This document shows positions 12,472 to 23,608 of a DNA stretch of 64,000 nt, piece after piece. The stretch covers positions 558,001 to 622,000 of the forward strand of contig NW_026705298.1 in assembly GCF_029867415.1 (NCBI RefSeq), in the 5' to 3' direction. Source of the stretch: Vicia villosa (lineage: Eukaryota; Streptophyta; Magnoliopsida; Fabales; Fabaceae). A program made the position numbers and the translations under genes. Positions within the stretch are counted from its first letter, which is position 1; every line of letters begins with the position of its first letter. Under the pieces are notes generated by a model. That model saw only the letters and a list, made by a program, of their open reading frames with translations, had not been told where the DNA came from and did no database searches.

Positions 12472-12482
12472 CAGAGTCGCCA
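12472..12482 (-). repeat. Second copy of the first 11 nt of the PBS inside U5 of A
   Basis: TGGCGACTCTG on the minus strand, identical to the first 11 nt of the real PBS 71 bp away. It is also present in the 5' LTR of B (41803-41813) and mutated in B's 3' LTR (near 18560). Confidence 0.7.
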
Positions 12483-12569
12483 CCGACTTTTCTTTTATCC
12501 AAGGAAAGGTGAGAAAAGAACAGGAAAAACCTTTTAGAGATTTTGAAAACTGGGTTCGGGGGGTAGATT

Positions 12570-12601
12570 ATACAAAGGGAAGGTGCAAGCACCCTTTGTA
12601 T
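12570..12601 (-). other. Conserved U5 leader stem-loop, element A
   Basis: A perfect 10-bp stem (ATACAAAGGG at 12570-12579 with CCCTTTGTAT at 12592-12601) encloses a 12-nt loop that reads TGCTTGCACCTT in sense. It lies 154 bp from the LTR end. Counterparts in B, C and D have different stems but nearly the same loop. Confidence 0.8.
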
Positions 12602-13011
12602 CTGTAGTTTTCTACGGGCTCTTAATTGCTTAGCTCTTTGTTTGATTGATTTCGAGAAAGTGAGTGTGTTTGAGAAAAATAAGTGTTTATTTCGTATTTA
12701 GCTTTCGGGCGTATACGAAATTTTTAACTTGTTTTTTTAAAATTGAAAAAAACAGTGTAGGGTGTAAAAATAATTGTTGAGCAAGCTATTAGGAGCTATC
12801 TACCCTAAAGATTTCCTGTTCGTTTCTTTCCTTTCAATAATTCTATGTCATTATGAGTTAATGAATAGATTTATTAATGGATATAGTAATAATAAAAAAA
12901 ATGATATCTTAAGCTTTTCGGTATGCTAGCCCTACTATTAAGGAGTAGGTAGACAAACCTTAAAACTTATGGCGGGACAAGGGGACGCCTTAGCAAATTC
13001 CTGAGGGACGA

Positions 13012-13120
13012 TTGTCTATCACTTTATAGGGTCACCGAAAGGGACAATTCGAAAGGTCAATCCTGAAGGGTCAATTCGAAGGGTCAATCCTGAAGGGTCA
13101 ATGCGAAGTGATAGACAATA
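13012..13120 (-). repeat. 14-bp perfect inverted repeat around 14-bp tandem repeats
   Basis: ATTGTCTATCACTT (13012-13025) pairs perfectly with AAGTGATAGACAAT (13107-13120). The 81-bp loop is built from short repeats of the type GGGTCAATCCTGAA and GGGTCAATTCGAA. It lies in the transcribed leader of A. Confidence 0.8.
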
Positions 13121-14240
13121 TGCTGGTAGGCGACTTTTTGCTTTTAAAGACATCCCCAATGGGGACTTACATTCCTGAGGCAACCAAGAGGGAAAACCCT
13201 AAAGTGTGCAAGTGTGTGAACTATGAATTCGATTCATAAACAATTATCTTTATTAGTGATTATCTACATCAATTAGGTTTCCACGCCTTAAATTACTAAC
13301 CATATCAGATCAAAGCTTTAAAAGCAGAAAATAAAAGATAAGGATAGGGGGAGGTACCAATTCCCAGAAGAAAGTAGATGAAGAAGAAGGAAAGCAAATA
13401 AATTGCAGAAAATAAAAAGGAAGGGAAAAGAAACCGCTGCAGAAATATAGTTAGGATAATGAAAATTAAAGAGTTAAGGGTAATGAAGGGCTTACCTTGT
13501 GTCTTCCCCAAAACTAAAATAAAATCAGAGGTTAGTTGCAAATAATACATACAAAGAGAATCACAAAGCATAAAAACATAATTAGGGTTTTGAATGAAAA
13601 CCTCGGAGGGTTTCAATAATATTAGGGTTCATGGCAATGGAAAGAATTTCTATATGATAATTAAAGCAAGGCAAGGCATATAATCAAGCATGGCGAAGAA
13701 ACCCTAATTACAAACCCTAATTAATCAAAATAAACATGGAAAATATACATGGCAAAAGGATTTAAATCAATATTATTTTCATGTTAATTGAATAAAACAA
13801 ATTAAATTAAAATATTATGGCATATATACAAAAGAAAATATCATAACAGATTAATCGAGTTAATTACGAGGAAAGTCAAAAAAAATCAAAACATAAGAAT
13901 ATTAATAATTACATGTTAAATTAATTAAATTAAATCATGGTAATTAAATCATAAACATATTAAATTAATTATGAACATGAACATGGCAAAAAGTCGGGCG
14001 ATTAAATCCTAATTCTATTTTATTTACATGTTACATACAATTAATCAATTTATTAATTAATTATTCAAATTAAAATAATATATTTACATATTAATTAAAT
14101 TAATTAAGAAAAATAAAATCGGCATGGAAAATCAAGAGTCGGGAAAATTATTTACATGCTATATCAATTAATCAATTAAAACAATTAATTCAAATAATTA
14201 ATAAAACAAAACAAATTAATGAAAAAAAAAAGTGCACCTG

Positions 14241-14297
14241 CCATGGATCGAACTCACCCCCAGGGGGTCCTTTTCCATTGCCTTTGCCACTGAGACA
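14241..14297 (-). other. tRNA-like A-box/B-box module in the LTR of A
   Basis: On the minus strand an A-box-like TCTCAGTGGCAAAGG (14297-14281 region) is followed about 30 nt later by the B-box-like GAGTTCGATCC (14255-14245). No complete cloverleaf is seen, so this is not a tRNA gene. All Tat LTR families here have a similar sense-oriented module. Confidence 0.55.
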
Positions 14298-15020
14298 CGC
14301 GTCACCATCTGATTCGTGCCCAGCGAGATAATAAGACAAACGCAGGTTTGCGCGCGCCTGGGCCCATCGTTTTGAATCGACCAACCAGAAGACGCCACGG
14401 CTTCATCTTCTTCGTTCAAATGTTTCTTTTTCCGCGCAAATTAGCTACGAATTTTCTACGAAATTTCGTAGCAAATCCGTAGCGAGATCCTAGCTATTCC
14501 TGCAACTTTCAAAAACTCGAGCAAAATGTGTTAGAAATCCAGGGTAATGGTATGAATTACTTCGCCTCCTTCACGTGATCACAACCATGCCCCTTATGTT
14601 AGCCAATTGTCCTTAAATAAGAATACCCCAAATTGGAGTTTAAAACCCTAACAATGGCGGATTGAGGTACGGGAACAATAAACGCAATTAACACATATAG
14701 AAAGCATCGCAGCATCATCACAAACAATATTACATGGTTGAAATTACATGAATGCGCATGAAAAACAAGAATCGAATTCAAGAAAAGTGGGCAAACCGTG
14801 AGCTTGTCTCTCGCGATTCTGGATGCTTGAGAGCCTGGGGATATGTTGAAATCGTTCAGTGAAGTCCCAGGAACGTGTTGGAATGCTTCAAGGATCTCGA
14901 ATCACCCTGGAAACTGGAATCCGATTTGAAAAATCCCTTGAATTTGTTGTGACTTTGGTGGCTTGGTTGCTTGCTCCTTAATCCTAATTTTCGTGTCCCC
15001 TGGCCCTAGACTGATGCTCC

Positions 15021-15027
15021 TTATATA
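15021..15027 (-). promoter_or_regulatory. TATA box of the A 5' LTR
   Basis: TATATAA on the minus strand in an otherwise A/T-rich LTR, about 1.19 kb from its start. Its place matches TATA boxes in the LTRs of B, C and D. Confidence 0.55.
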
Positions 15028-16215
15028 GTAGAAGATATTAGGGCTTTTATTTGGAAGAGAATCAAAGATTTGATTGGGAAAAAATTTGTTGGAAAATTGA
15101 TGTGTGAAACTTATTTTTTGATCAAATCTTTTCATAAAACTCAACCAAATCCCATGTGCACGAATTTTCCCATGTGTTAAACATGCTTGGGCTTCAAGAT
15201 ATGATTTAAAATTAAATTCCACATGCATTTTAATATTTTTAACCATTTATTTTAATTAAATCAACTTTTAATTGAATTAAAAATCAAGATAAATAAAATA
15301 AAAATAATGGATGCATGGAATTAGACTTGGAGACCCCTAATATGATTAGGAACAAGTTTGGGTTAAAATAATGCAAGCCCTTTTGGAGATTTCTTGAGTT
15401 TGGTCAATATGATTTTTGTGCCTATCCATCATTTTCCCCAACTTTGGACATATGTAACTTCTTCATACTAAATGGAAAAAATGATTTCTTTGACATTTTG
15501 GAAAGCTTGAAGAATCCTCTAACCAATGCCTTTGACCTCATATCAATTTGATTTTTAGAACTCAAGTTATGATTTTTTGAAGTTAAGGGCTTTTTGTTGA
15601 CTTTCCAAAATGACCTATAATGTATGAGGTCATAACTCCCAAACCATTGACCTTTGAAATTTTATTCTTGGACCATTGGATAGAGGGATGAATTCCCCTC
15701 AGTGAGCTTTGGTGGGAATTTTTCTGATGAAGCATGAATATTTGATGAATTTTCAAAGTTTAGTTGACTTTTTTTCAGTTCATACCAAAAATAGTAACTT
15801 TCAACTTTTGACTTTTCTGATCTTTCCTGGCTTCATCATGATCAACCCTTGATCAAATGATGATTTTGAGGTCATGAGGATGTTGTTGACCAAATACCTT
15901 GAATTTTGACTATGTATTGACTTGAAATGACCATTTTGCCCCTAGGAATCGACTGTTGACCTAATTGACTTTTGGGCACCCAAACTTGCTCTGATTGGCA
16001 TGAAATTTGACATGGGGATACTTGTGAACATTTGTGGCCATATTCAATCACCTTGGGTCATTGATTAGTCCATTTCCCTCAAACAAAATGAAACCCTAAA
16101 TCCTTTAAGAAATGCCTGAATCTCTCTGATGAATTCTTATAGATTTGGTGAACCTGTGGAGACCTTATGAATCAAATTATCTTAAAATAGAGAGGGCAAA
16201 TTTTGGGGTACAACA

Positions 16216-16438
16216 ATAACCAATCCCCGAACCTTTAGAATCTCTCGTATGCACTTTGCGTACAACATAGGGTTTATGTAACTTTTTCCCTTTTCCTCAT
16301 CTTGTTTTGGAAACAATAAAGTTTGGTGGTAACCTTTTTTATACAATAAAAGTACCTAAGAAAACGAAATCATCGTGAGAGTATGAAGTTTGACTTCTTA
16401 TTCCCATTCATATGATTTGTCCGATTTTCACTGTGACA
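16216..16438 (+). mobile_element. LTR fragment F (Tat type), 3' end only
   Basis: It aligns with the last 223 bp of the D LTR (61375-61597): ATAACCAATCCCCGAA, GCACTTTGCGTACAAC, GGAAACAATAAAGTTTGG and an end in TGACA. Its left part is displaced by element A, which entered at the base of F's leader stem-loop. Its right end abuts pol of D without loss of pol codons, so F most likely inserted into D's pol and its other end lies left of the window. A deletion junction is the alternative. Confidence 0.75.
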
Positions 16439-18497
16439 ATTGTATGGACATAAGATTGCTATAAAGTGTTCGACAGTATCAAAGAATACTTGCAAAAACC
16501 ACCAATATTAGTCCCTCCAATTGAAGGACGACCATTAATCATGTACCTTACCGTGTTAGAAGAGTCCGTGGCATGTGTGCTTGGACAGGAAGACAAAACT
16601 GGTAAGAAGGAGCATGCAATCTACTACTTGAGTAAGAAATTCACAGAATGTGAATCTCGTTACTCTATGCTCGAGAAAACATGTTATGCTTTGGTTTGGG
16701 CTTCAAAACGTCTCCGCCAATACTTAATCAACCACACCACTTGGTTGATCTCCAAAATGGATCCAATCAAGTACGTCTTTGAAAAGCTTGCCTTAACAAG
16801 AAGGATTTCCTGATGGCAGATGCTGTTATCCGAATATGACATTGAGTACCGTGCTCAAAAAGCTATCAAAGGAAGCATTCTTGCCGATCATTTGGAACAT
16901 CAACCAATTGATGAATATCAATCTCTCAAGTTTGACTTTCCAGAAGAGGATGTCATGTACTTAAAAATGAAAGACTGTGATGAACCACTACCTAAAGAAG
17001 GTCATGATCCTGAATCAAGATGAGGCCTAGTCTTTGATGGAGCAGTCAACGCTTTTGGAAATGGAATTGGGGAAGTCATTACCACTCCTCAAGGAACTCA
17101 TATTCCATTCACCGCCATATTACTCTTCGAGTGTACTAACAACATCGTAGAATATGAAGCTTGTATCATGGGACTCGAAGAAGCCATTGACTTAAGAATC
17201 AAAGTTCTTGATATATATGGAGATTCAGCTCTTGTGATCAATCAGATCAAAGACACGTATGAGACGAACCACCTTGGTTTGATTCCATACAGTGATTATG
17301 CAAGACGTTTGATGACTTTCTTCAATAAGGTTGAATTGCATCACATCCCTCGAGATCAGAATCGAATGGCAGATGCCTTGGCAACTCTATCTTCCATGAT
17401 CAAAGTTAACCATTGGAATGATACGCTTAGTGTCAACATTATGCGCCTTGAAAGGCCAACTTATGTATTTGCAGCCAAAGTAGTCATCGATGATAAACCG
17501 TGATTCCACGACATCAAACGCTTCCTTCAAACTCAAGAGTACCCGCTTGGAGCATCATGCAAAGACAAGAAAACTCTAAGGAGGTTTTCTGGAAAATTAT
17601 TCCTAAACGGAGATGTACTTTACAAACAAAACTACGACATGGTCTTGCTCAGATGCGTGGATAGACACGAAGCAGACATGTTAATTCATGAAGTGCACGA
17701 AGGGTCCTTTGGAACCCATTCAAATGGGCATGCAATGTCCAAGAAAATTTTAAAGAGCAGGATACTATTGGATGACAATGGAATCTGATTGTTGCAAACA
17801 CGTGAAGAAATGTCACAAGTGTCAGATCTACTCTGATAAGATCCATGTGCCACCAACTCTACTCAACATGCTCTCCTCTCTTTGGCCTTTCTCCATGTGG
17901 GGCATTGACATGATTGGGGAAATCAAACCAAAAGCTTCAAACGGTCATTGTTTCATCTTAGTGGCTATTGATTATTTCACCAAATGGGTCGAAGCAGCAT
18001 CTTACGCCAACGTTACACAACAAGTGGTTGCAAGGTTTATTAAGAATAACCTCATCTGCCGATATGGCATTCCAAGAAAGATCATTACAAATAATGGATC
18101 TAACTTGAACAACAATCTGATGAGGGAACTGTGTGAGGAATTCAAGATTACGCATCATAACTCGTCTCCTTACAAACAAAAAATGAACTGTGTTGTTGAA
18201 GCCGCCAATAAAAACATTAAGAAGATCGTCCAGAAAATGGTCATCACTTACAAGGATTGGCATGAAATGTTGTCTTTCGCTTTACACGAATATCGTACTT
18301 CAGTACGTATATCAACAGGGGCAACCCCTTTCTCTTTAATTTATGGCATGGAAGTCGTACTCCCCGTAGAAGTTGAGATTCCCTCGATGAGAGTCCTCAT
18401 GGGAACTAAGCTATCAGAGGTTGAATGGTGTCAAAACATATACGATCAGTTGAATTTAATCGAAGAAAAACATATGACCGCTTTGTGTCATGGGCAG
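16439..18497 (+). pseudogene. pol: pol of element D, first part (RNase H, archaeal RNase H, integrase core)
   Basis: It is homologous to pol of A from the Ty3-type RNase H onward (IVPPIEGRPLIMYLTVLE-like; IYYLSKKFTECE). The archaeal-type RNase H (VFDGAV, YGDSALV, MADAL; about 17030-17400) and integrase (CHKCQIYSDK, WGIDMIGEI, AANKNIKKI) follow. It is dead: a TAA near 16451, TGA at 16811 (Arg in A), TGA at 17021 and 17501 (both in place of Trp), a frameshift near 17755, and the second integrase aspartate changed to Asn (ITNNGS). The frame reads up to the GGCAG target site at 18493-18497 and resumes at 45401. Confidence 0.9.
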
Positions 18498-18660
18498 TGT
18501 TATACGGTGAACCGGCTCTTTTTGAAAAATATTGTTTTATTTGCTGGAATGTTGCGGTTGACAGATTCACCACCGACTTTTATTTTACACAATTGTTAGG
18601 AAAGGCAAAAAGAACAGTAAAATGCCCTAAGAGATGATTAAAGGGTTCGGGGGGTAGGTT

Positions 18661-18692
18661 ATGCAAAAGGAAGGTATGATCACCTTTTGCAT
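18661..18692 (-). other. Conserved U5 leader stem-loop, B 3' LTR
   Basis: The perfect 10-bp stem ATGCAAAAGG (18661-18670) with CCTTTTGCAT (18683-18692) encloses a loop that reads TGATCATACCTT in sense; the 5' LTR copy has TGCTCATACCTT. It is 163 bp from the LTR end. Confidence 0.8.
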
Positions 18693-19993
18693 CCATGGTT
18701 ATCCATGGGCTCTTAATGGACTTGCTTTGCTTGATTTTTGAAAGTGTGGGGTGCATTTAGAAATTGATTTGAAAAAGATTGTTTAACGTTTGTAATGATC
18801 CTTTCGGGGATATATACAAAGTATTCAACTGTTTTTTGAAAGTGTTTTTGAAAATAAGTGGGGTGCAAGTAGAATGTTCAAGCAAGTCGATTAAAAGAAC
18901 CTACCTCCTAATCCTACTTATGGCCTTAGACTGTTTTGATTGTCGTTCTTAAAGTTATAGGACTATTTCTCTATTGATTAAAGAATAGTCTTATCATTGG
19001 ATGTAATTAGAAAAATTATTTATTTTTGAAAAGATGACCATCCCATCTATTGAGAAGTTGGGAGGCCAAGTGTTTGTTATTTGAGAGGTACACCCTAATT
19101 GTGGGGGTGTGTGAAAAGTGATCAATGTTCATGTTATGTTATCTTGATTAATTTTCTAAATCCAAGTCAATTTTTATCTTTTCACTCCCTAATTACTAAC
19201 CACGCAGTTAATATTGCAGAAAAGTAAATTTACATCAAAACCTATGGCAACCATTTGCCGTACAAACTAAATCAGGAATAAGAAAAGTAAATGGAAAGCC
19301 AAGTTTGGCTCAAAAAGTGTTAAGCTGATGATTGTACCTGTAAACCTGAAAAGAAACTCATAAAAGGTTAATGTAAAGAAAATTAGAAAGTAAAAGAAAA
19401 TAAGGAAAAGTAGGGATCAAAAGCCAAATTAGGCTCAAAAATGTTAGGATGAAAGCCTTGAAGATTATACCTGAAAAGAAACTCAAAAAAAGGGTTAGTG
19501 TAGAAGGAATTGAAAAGAAATCAAGAAAGTCAAAGGTTTTAATAGGAGGTTAGTGGTGAAAACCCTAAATTAATTAAGTTAATGAAAACCTAAACCTAAA
19601 TTTGTTTTAAATTAAAAACCTAATCCTCAACCCAAAAGGGCATTTAATCGAAAGGGTAAATTCGGGATTAATCAGAGTTATTAATATAGGAATCCTAAAT
19701 ATGTACAAGGTTAAACCCAATTTAAAAGAAAATAGTCACATGATATTTAAAATTAAATTGATTTATTTAATTAAAAAAAAGATTTAGATTATTTACAAGA
19801 AAAATCAGTTAAAGAAAACATTTACAAATTAAAAGAAATATATATTTTTTTGTATTTTTGAAAGGTATTGAATAAAAATAAATAAATCAGGTTTTATAAA
19901 AAGAATTGTTTAAATTTAAGTAAATAAATAAAAGAAATAACAAAATTAAAGAAAAGAGTTAAAAAAAGAACATACCTGGGTTGGGGGTCGCTG

Positions 19994-20060
19994 GGAGTCA
20001 AACCCAGGACCCCTTGGTTGTTTTCAAAATTTGTTGCCAACTGAGCTATTGAGACTTGTT
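19994..20060 (-). other. tRNA-like module in the B 3' LTR
   Basis: The minus strand has a near-perfect A box (TAGCTCAGTTGGCAA) and, about 40 nt on, GGGTTTGACTCC as B box within a T-arm-like CTGGG/CCCAG stem with a 7-nt loop. A second module starts near 20150 and is cut by the C insertion at 20205. Confidence 0.6.
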
Positions 20061-20393
20061 GATAGAGACCGAAAATAAATAAAAAAACCTAAAATAATAG
20101 AACAAACTTGTGAACGTTAGTGGAAAAAAGAAAAAATAAACAAAAAGATTGGGGTCACCCAGTTTCGAACTGGGGACCTGATGGTTACGAGGCGAATGCT
20201 TTTCTGTCGCGGGCGAAAAATCGTTGTTTTTTTTCGGGATGAGACACCTGATGCCTTCTTTGGGCTCGAGTGCTCAAAAAAATGATTTTTCTTTTGTACG
20301 GACCAAACTTTTTATTGTTTCCAAAAGAGGAAAAGGAAAAAAGCTGCAATAACCTTAAAAGGTGGGGAGAGATCTTGGGTAAGAGGGTTGGTT

Positions 20394-20425
20394 ATACGAA
20401 GGGAAGGTATTAGCACCCAACGTAT
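20394..20425 (-). other. Conserved U5 leader stem-loop, LTR C
   Basis: ATACGAAGGG (20394-20403) pairs with CCCAACGTAT (20416-20425) except for a symmetric AA/AA internal loop. The hairpin loop reads TGCTAATACCTT in sense. It lies 189 bp from the LTR end. Confidence 0.75.
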
Positions 20426-20888
20426 CTATAGTACTCTATAGGTTTCTTTGTTTTGTTTATTCCATTCTTGTTATGGTGGAGGTTCTTGTGAGAAAGAGGT
20501 GGGACCTAAGGTGTTTGTTTGATTATGCTCGCAAAGATCATCGCGATCCTCTGCATACATATCCCCTAGAGGGAATCAGAGCATCTGTAGCTCGGGGTCT
20601 ACGGGTGCTAAGGTTTGAGTGGTTTGAGAGAGAAGTTTTGCTCGCCAAGGATACGACCTTGTGCCTACGTATTCTCAAAGGGATGTTGAGAAAGTCAGAG
20701 CAATCGTAGTTCCCACTTATGCTAGTGGAAGCGAAGGAAAAGAGACAAATGTCATCTAAATGTTCGATGTATCTAATCTATATCATCACATACATCTGTT
20801 TGATTTTTGTTTGAAAATCTTTTCATTATAAGCCCGGGGCCATGCCACTTAGGGTGCTTAGAATGATAAAGATGTTTTTGTTGTTTAA

Positions 20889-21110
20889 CCAGCCTTGTGG
20901 CAAAAGTTTCAATGAAGTCAGCCTTGTGACAAAAACTTTGATTAATCAGCCAGCCTTGTGGCAAAAGTTTCAATGAAGTCAGCCTTGTGACAAAAACTTT
21001 GATTAATCAGCCAGCACGGTGGTAAAACAGTTTGATTGATTAGCCAGCCTTGTGGCAAAAAAAGAAATTTGATTGATTAGCCAGCCTTGTGGCAAAAAGT
21101 TTGATTGATT
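20889..21110. repeat. 61-bp tandem repeat in LTR C
   Basis: CAGCCTTGTGGCAAAAGTTT recurs 61 bp apart (near 20890 and 20951), with a half-unit variant CAGCCTTGTGACAAAAACTT between, followed by shorter degenerate units to about 21110. Confidence 0.85.
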
Positions 21111-21189
21111 GATTGTTTGTGATGATATAGAAGAGATACTCCTATCATAGAGATGATAAATGTCTAATCTCCTAGGGTATTTGATTTGG

Positions 21190-21490
21190 ATATTGGGGGA
21201 TGCTTATAAGAAGCCCGTGGGTCCTTGTACGAAGCCCAAGAGGAGGCTATCCGAGGGTCCTTGCATTGTAAGCCCAAGAGGAGGCTATGGGAGGGACAAT
21301 CCAGGGTCCTTGCATTGTAAGCCCAAGAGGAGGCTATGGGAGGGTCACTCGTTTGTACAAAGCCCAAGGGGAGGCATGGTATAGTTGGTTTGAGCTCTTA
21401 GAGCGATTTCACCGGGAAACCATACTCTATGTCCTAACCTAAACTAGGGAGATTCTTTGCACGAAGCCCAATAGGAGGCTATGGGGAACC
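21190..21490. repeat. Tandem AAGCCCAAGAGGAGGCTATG repeats in LTR C
   Basis: At least five copies of an AAGCCC..GGAGGCTATGGGAGG unit with a GGGTCCTTGCATTGT spacer, at irregular spacing. The reverse-complement family is present in the LTR of D near 51830-52110. AAGCC/GGCTT inside each unit can pair. Confidence 0.75.
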
Positions 21491-21683
21491 TAGTGTTGTA
21501 CTAAGTTGAATAAGTATATATAACACAATCACAAGTATGAACAAGTACGAACAAACATGAACAAGTACATGAACAAATATGAACAGTTATATGAACAGTT
21601 ATATATGACAAAGTGTGTGTATATAATGGAGTTTATGAAGGAAATATACCTGTAAGCATGATCCATTTGTATACACAGGGCTC

Positions 21684-22118
21684 GGGACTTATACTCGGGG
21701 AGAAGTCCACTTGAGTTTATTCAAAGCTATGTAAACAGGTATTTACAAAGGGGCTTGGGACTTATACCTACATGGAGGCCCATGGTATATTTTTTTGGGA
21801 AGATTTAAAGAAAACCTTCATTTTTGGTTTGTTATTCAAAGTTAAAAAAAACAGATTGAGATATGTACAAAAATGTATGTGTACAATGAAATACCTAATT
21901 TCATGTACAGGAATGGGTATGTACAAAAGGGGCTTGGGACTTATACCTACATGGAGGCCCATGGTATATTGAAAAGTTTTGTTTCTTTGAAGTTTTGTTG
22001 TTTTGAAAATGATTTGAAAATTGTTTGAAAAAGTTTTGTTTTGAAGAAGTTTTTTAAAAAAACTGTACAAAAAGGAAAAGAAATGGGACTTACACTCTCT
22101 AATATTCGAGAGGCCCCA
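21684..22118 (-). other. Four two-tier hairpins in LTR C (leader class II)
   Basis: Modules lie at 21684-21709, 21756-21782, 21935-21961 and 22084-22118. In sense each has an outer TGGG or GGAC arm, an inner palindrome-like core and a conserved TATAAGTCCC or GTAAGTCCC closing arm. The inner cores differ (CTCCCCGAG; CCTCCATGTAGG twice; CTCTCGAATATTAGAGAG) yet pair with themselves. The LTR of D has similar modules at 50821-51639. Confidence 0.55.
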
Positions 22119-22600
22119 CTTCGTTTTGAAAATCAATTGATCAATTACAAAGATTTAATCAAAAGTTTTCTTTTGAAATCAAAAAGAAATGTTTTATCGT
22201 TTTTGAAAAGAATCGTGATCGCTTTTTTAAAACGGTTTGAATTTTGAAAGAAGTTAATTTAATCAAGATGAGCAAAAAGATTATACTTAATTAACACTTA
22301 GATGATTAGGGTTTGCTCAAAAAATATTTACAAGTGATTATGTTTGAAAATCAAATGAAAAACAAATATTTAAAGTATTTAAAAACACTTAAAAATGTAT
22401 CATTTTAAACCTAATTAAAAACACATTAAATAAATCTTTTTTTGTGATTTTTTTTGATATTGTCAAAATATGTATATTAAATAAGAAGTGTTTAAAAAAT
22501 GAAGAAAAAATAAGTTGATTTGATTGGTTAAATTAAATGATGAAGTTGTTAAAGAAAATGAAAGAAAATAGTGTCAAAAAAAATGTTTTGGTCCTGCCAG

Positions 22601-22656
22601 GGTTTGAACCCACGCCCTCTCTCTCACAACTCAAAATACTTGCCAACTGAGCTGCG
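22601..22656 (-). other. tRNA-like A-box/B-box module in LTR C
   Basis: The minus strand reads CGCAGCTCAGTTGGCAAG (A-box-like), then about 30 nt, then GGGTTCAAACCC (B-box-like). It has the same orientation as the LTR. Confidence 0.6.
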
Positions 22657-23608
22657 CGCGCAGCTTGTTATTCACACGCTTCCATTTAATTATATTTGAA
22701 AACAAACATTTGAATTTTTCAAACCAAAAAACGCGCCAAGAACACACCTTCAACTGGTTTTTGAAAATCTTTGAAACTGGATTGTTTTGATCAAGTAGAT
22801 AGTCTATCTTGCTCGGTTTTGGACGAGGAATACAATGGTATCATTTAATTGCATTTATTTTCACTCTAAGATCATTGGTTTTCTGATGAACACGAAGAAC
22901 CCTAATCTTATGATTCAATCTGAAATTGTGTATAATTGATGAATTGTGAAATTGATTGAGGGCTATTGATCAGTGATAGTGCAGAAACAAGATAGCAACT
23001 CAATTTTTCATTTATGATGCATGTATGTAGGAGTTTGAAGTTCATAGCACTTACCTTCAAAAACGGCCAAGCTGGGATTCGAATTCTGCAGTAGAGGTGT
23101 TACAGAAGTTGTTTGATGATCTGGATAGCTTCAATGGACCATATGGAAGGTGTCTGGATGCTTGGGGTGGATTGAAAACATCTGGATCAGTTGGTGGAAC
23201 CCGATCTGCAGTTGCTTCAAGTATGAATCGAGCTTGGTGATTCTGAAGTTTTTGATTGATGATGAGTGTTGGGATAGTTCATATGTGATATATATGAGGT
23301 GTTGGAAGTGTTAGTTTGGACAGATATAGCTTGGTATGGATTTTGGCATGATAAGGTTCAATATATGCAAATATGGAAGTGAGGTAGTGATTTTGAGTTT
23401 TGAGGTGTTTTTGGGTGTATGAGTGATTCAAACACATCCCATATGGTGTTTATGGTTTGCTAGAATCATCACTTTGGCCATAGCTTCAAGGATTTGGAGG
23501 TTGACATTTCTACCTCTTTGAAACTTAAGAAACTTGCATTCTAAGAAAGAAGAGAGAAAACCTATAATTGTGAGGTTTTGGTGTGATTTGAAGAGTGATT
23601 TGCATCTC

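Larger units (their letters stand above)
1..16215 (-). mobile_element. Ogre-type Ty3/gypsy (Tat lineage) retrotransposon A, 3' end cut by window
   Basis: The order on the minus strand is 5' LTR (16215-12416), PBS, leader, ORF1, gag-pro, predicted intron, pol, hairpin array, tandem-repeat 3' UTR, PPT, 3' LTR (1134-1, incomplete). The 1131 bp of 5' LTR that can be compared with the 3' LTR differ at about 14 substitutions and two small indels by eye (about 1.2%), so this is a moderately young insertion. The full length would be about 19 kb. The right flank reads ATAAC (16216-16220) and should recur just outside the left edge as the 5-bp TSD. Extra ORF1, intron between gag-pro and pol, and a second RNase H are established hallmarks of Ogre elements. 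Confidence 0.93.
12416..16215 (-). mobile_element. 5' LTR of element A, 3.8 kb
   Basis: On the minus strand it starts TGTTGTACCCC at 16215 and ends CCGTATGACA at 12416, just before the PBS. U3 spans about 16215-15030, a TATA box lies at 15021-15027, and the remaining 2.6 kb is R-U5. That leader contains a tRNA-like module (14241-14297), an inverted repeat (13012-13120) and a conserved stem-loop (12570-12601). Most of 13600-14220 is plain A/T-rich sequence. Confidence 0.93.
18498..20204 (-). mobile_element. 3' LTR of B, U5 side
   Basis: The LTR terminus TGTTATACGGTGAAC (plus strand) at 18498 matches the terminal inverted end of A's LTR. It aligns with 41771-43395 of the 5' LTR and is interrupted at 20205 by element C. 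The first 32 bp are missing from the 5' LTR. Confidence 0.92.

Noticed and set aside
16216..16438. Idea that F is the 5' LTR of D itself
   Set aside because: It is followed directly by mid-pol codons with no PBS, ORF1 or gag, so an insertion into pol, or a deletion, fits better.
20889..21490. CRISPR-like array of regular repeats
   Set aside because: Units are tandem or diverged without unique spacers, inside a plant LTR.
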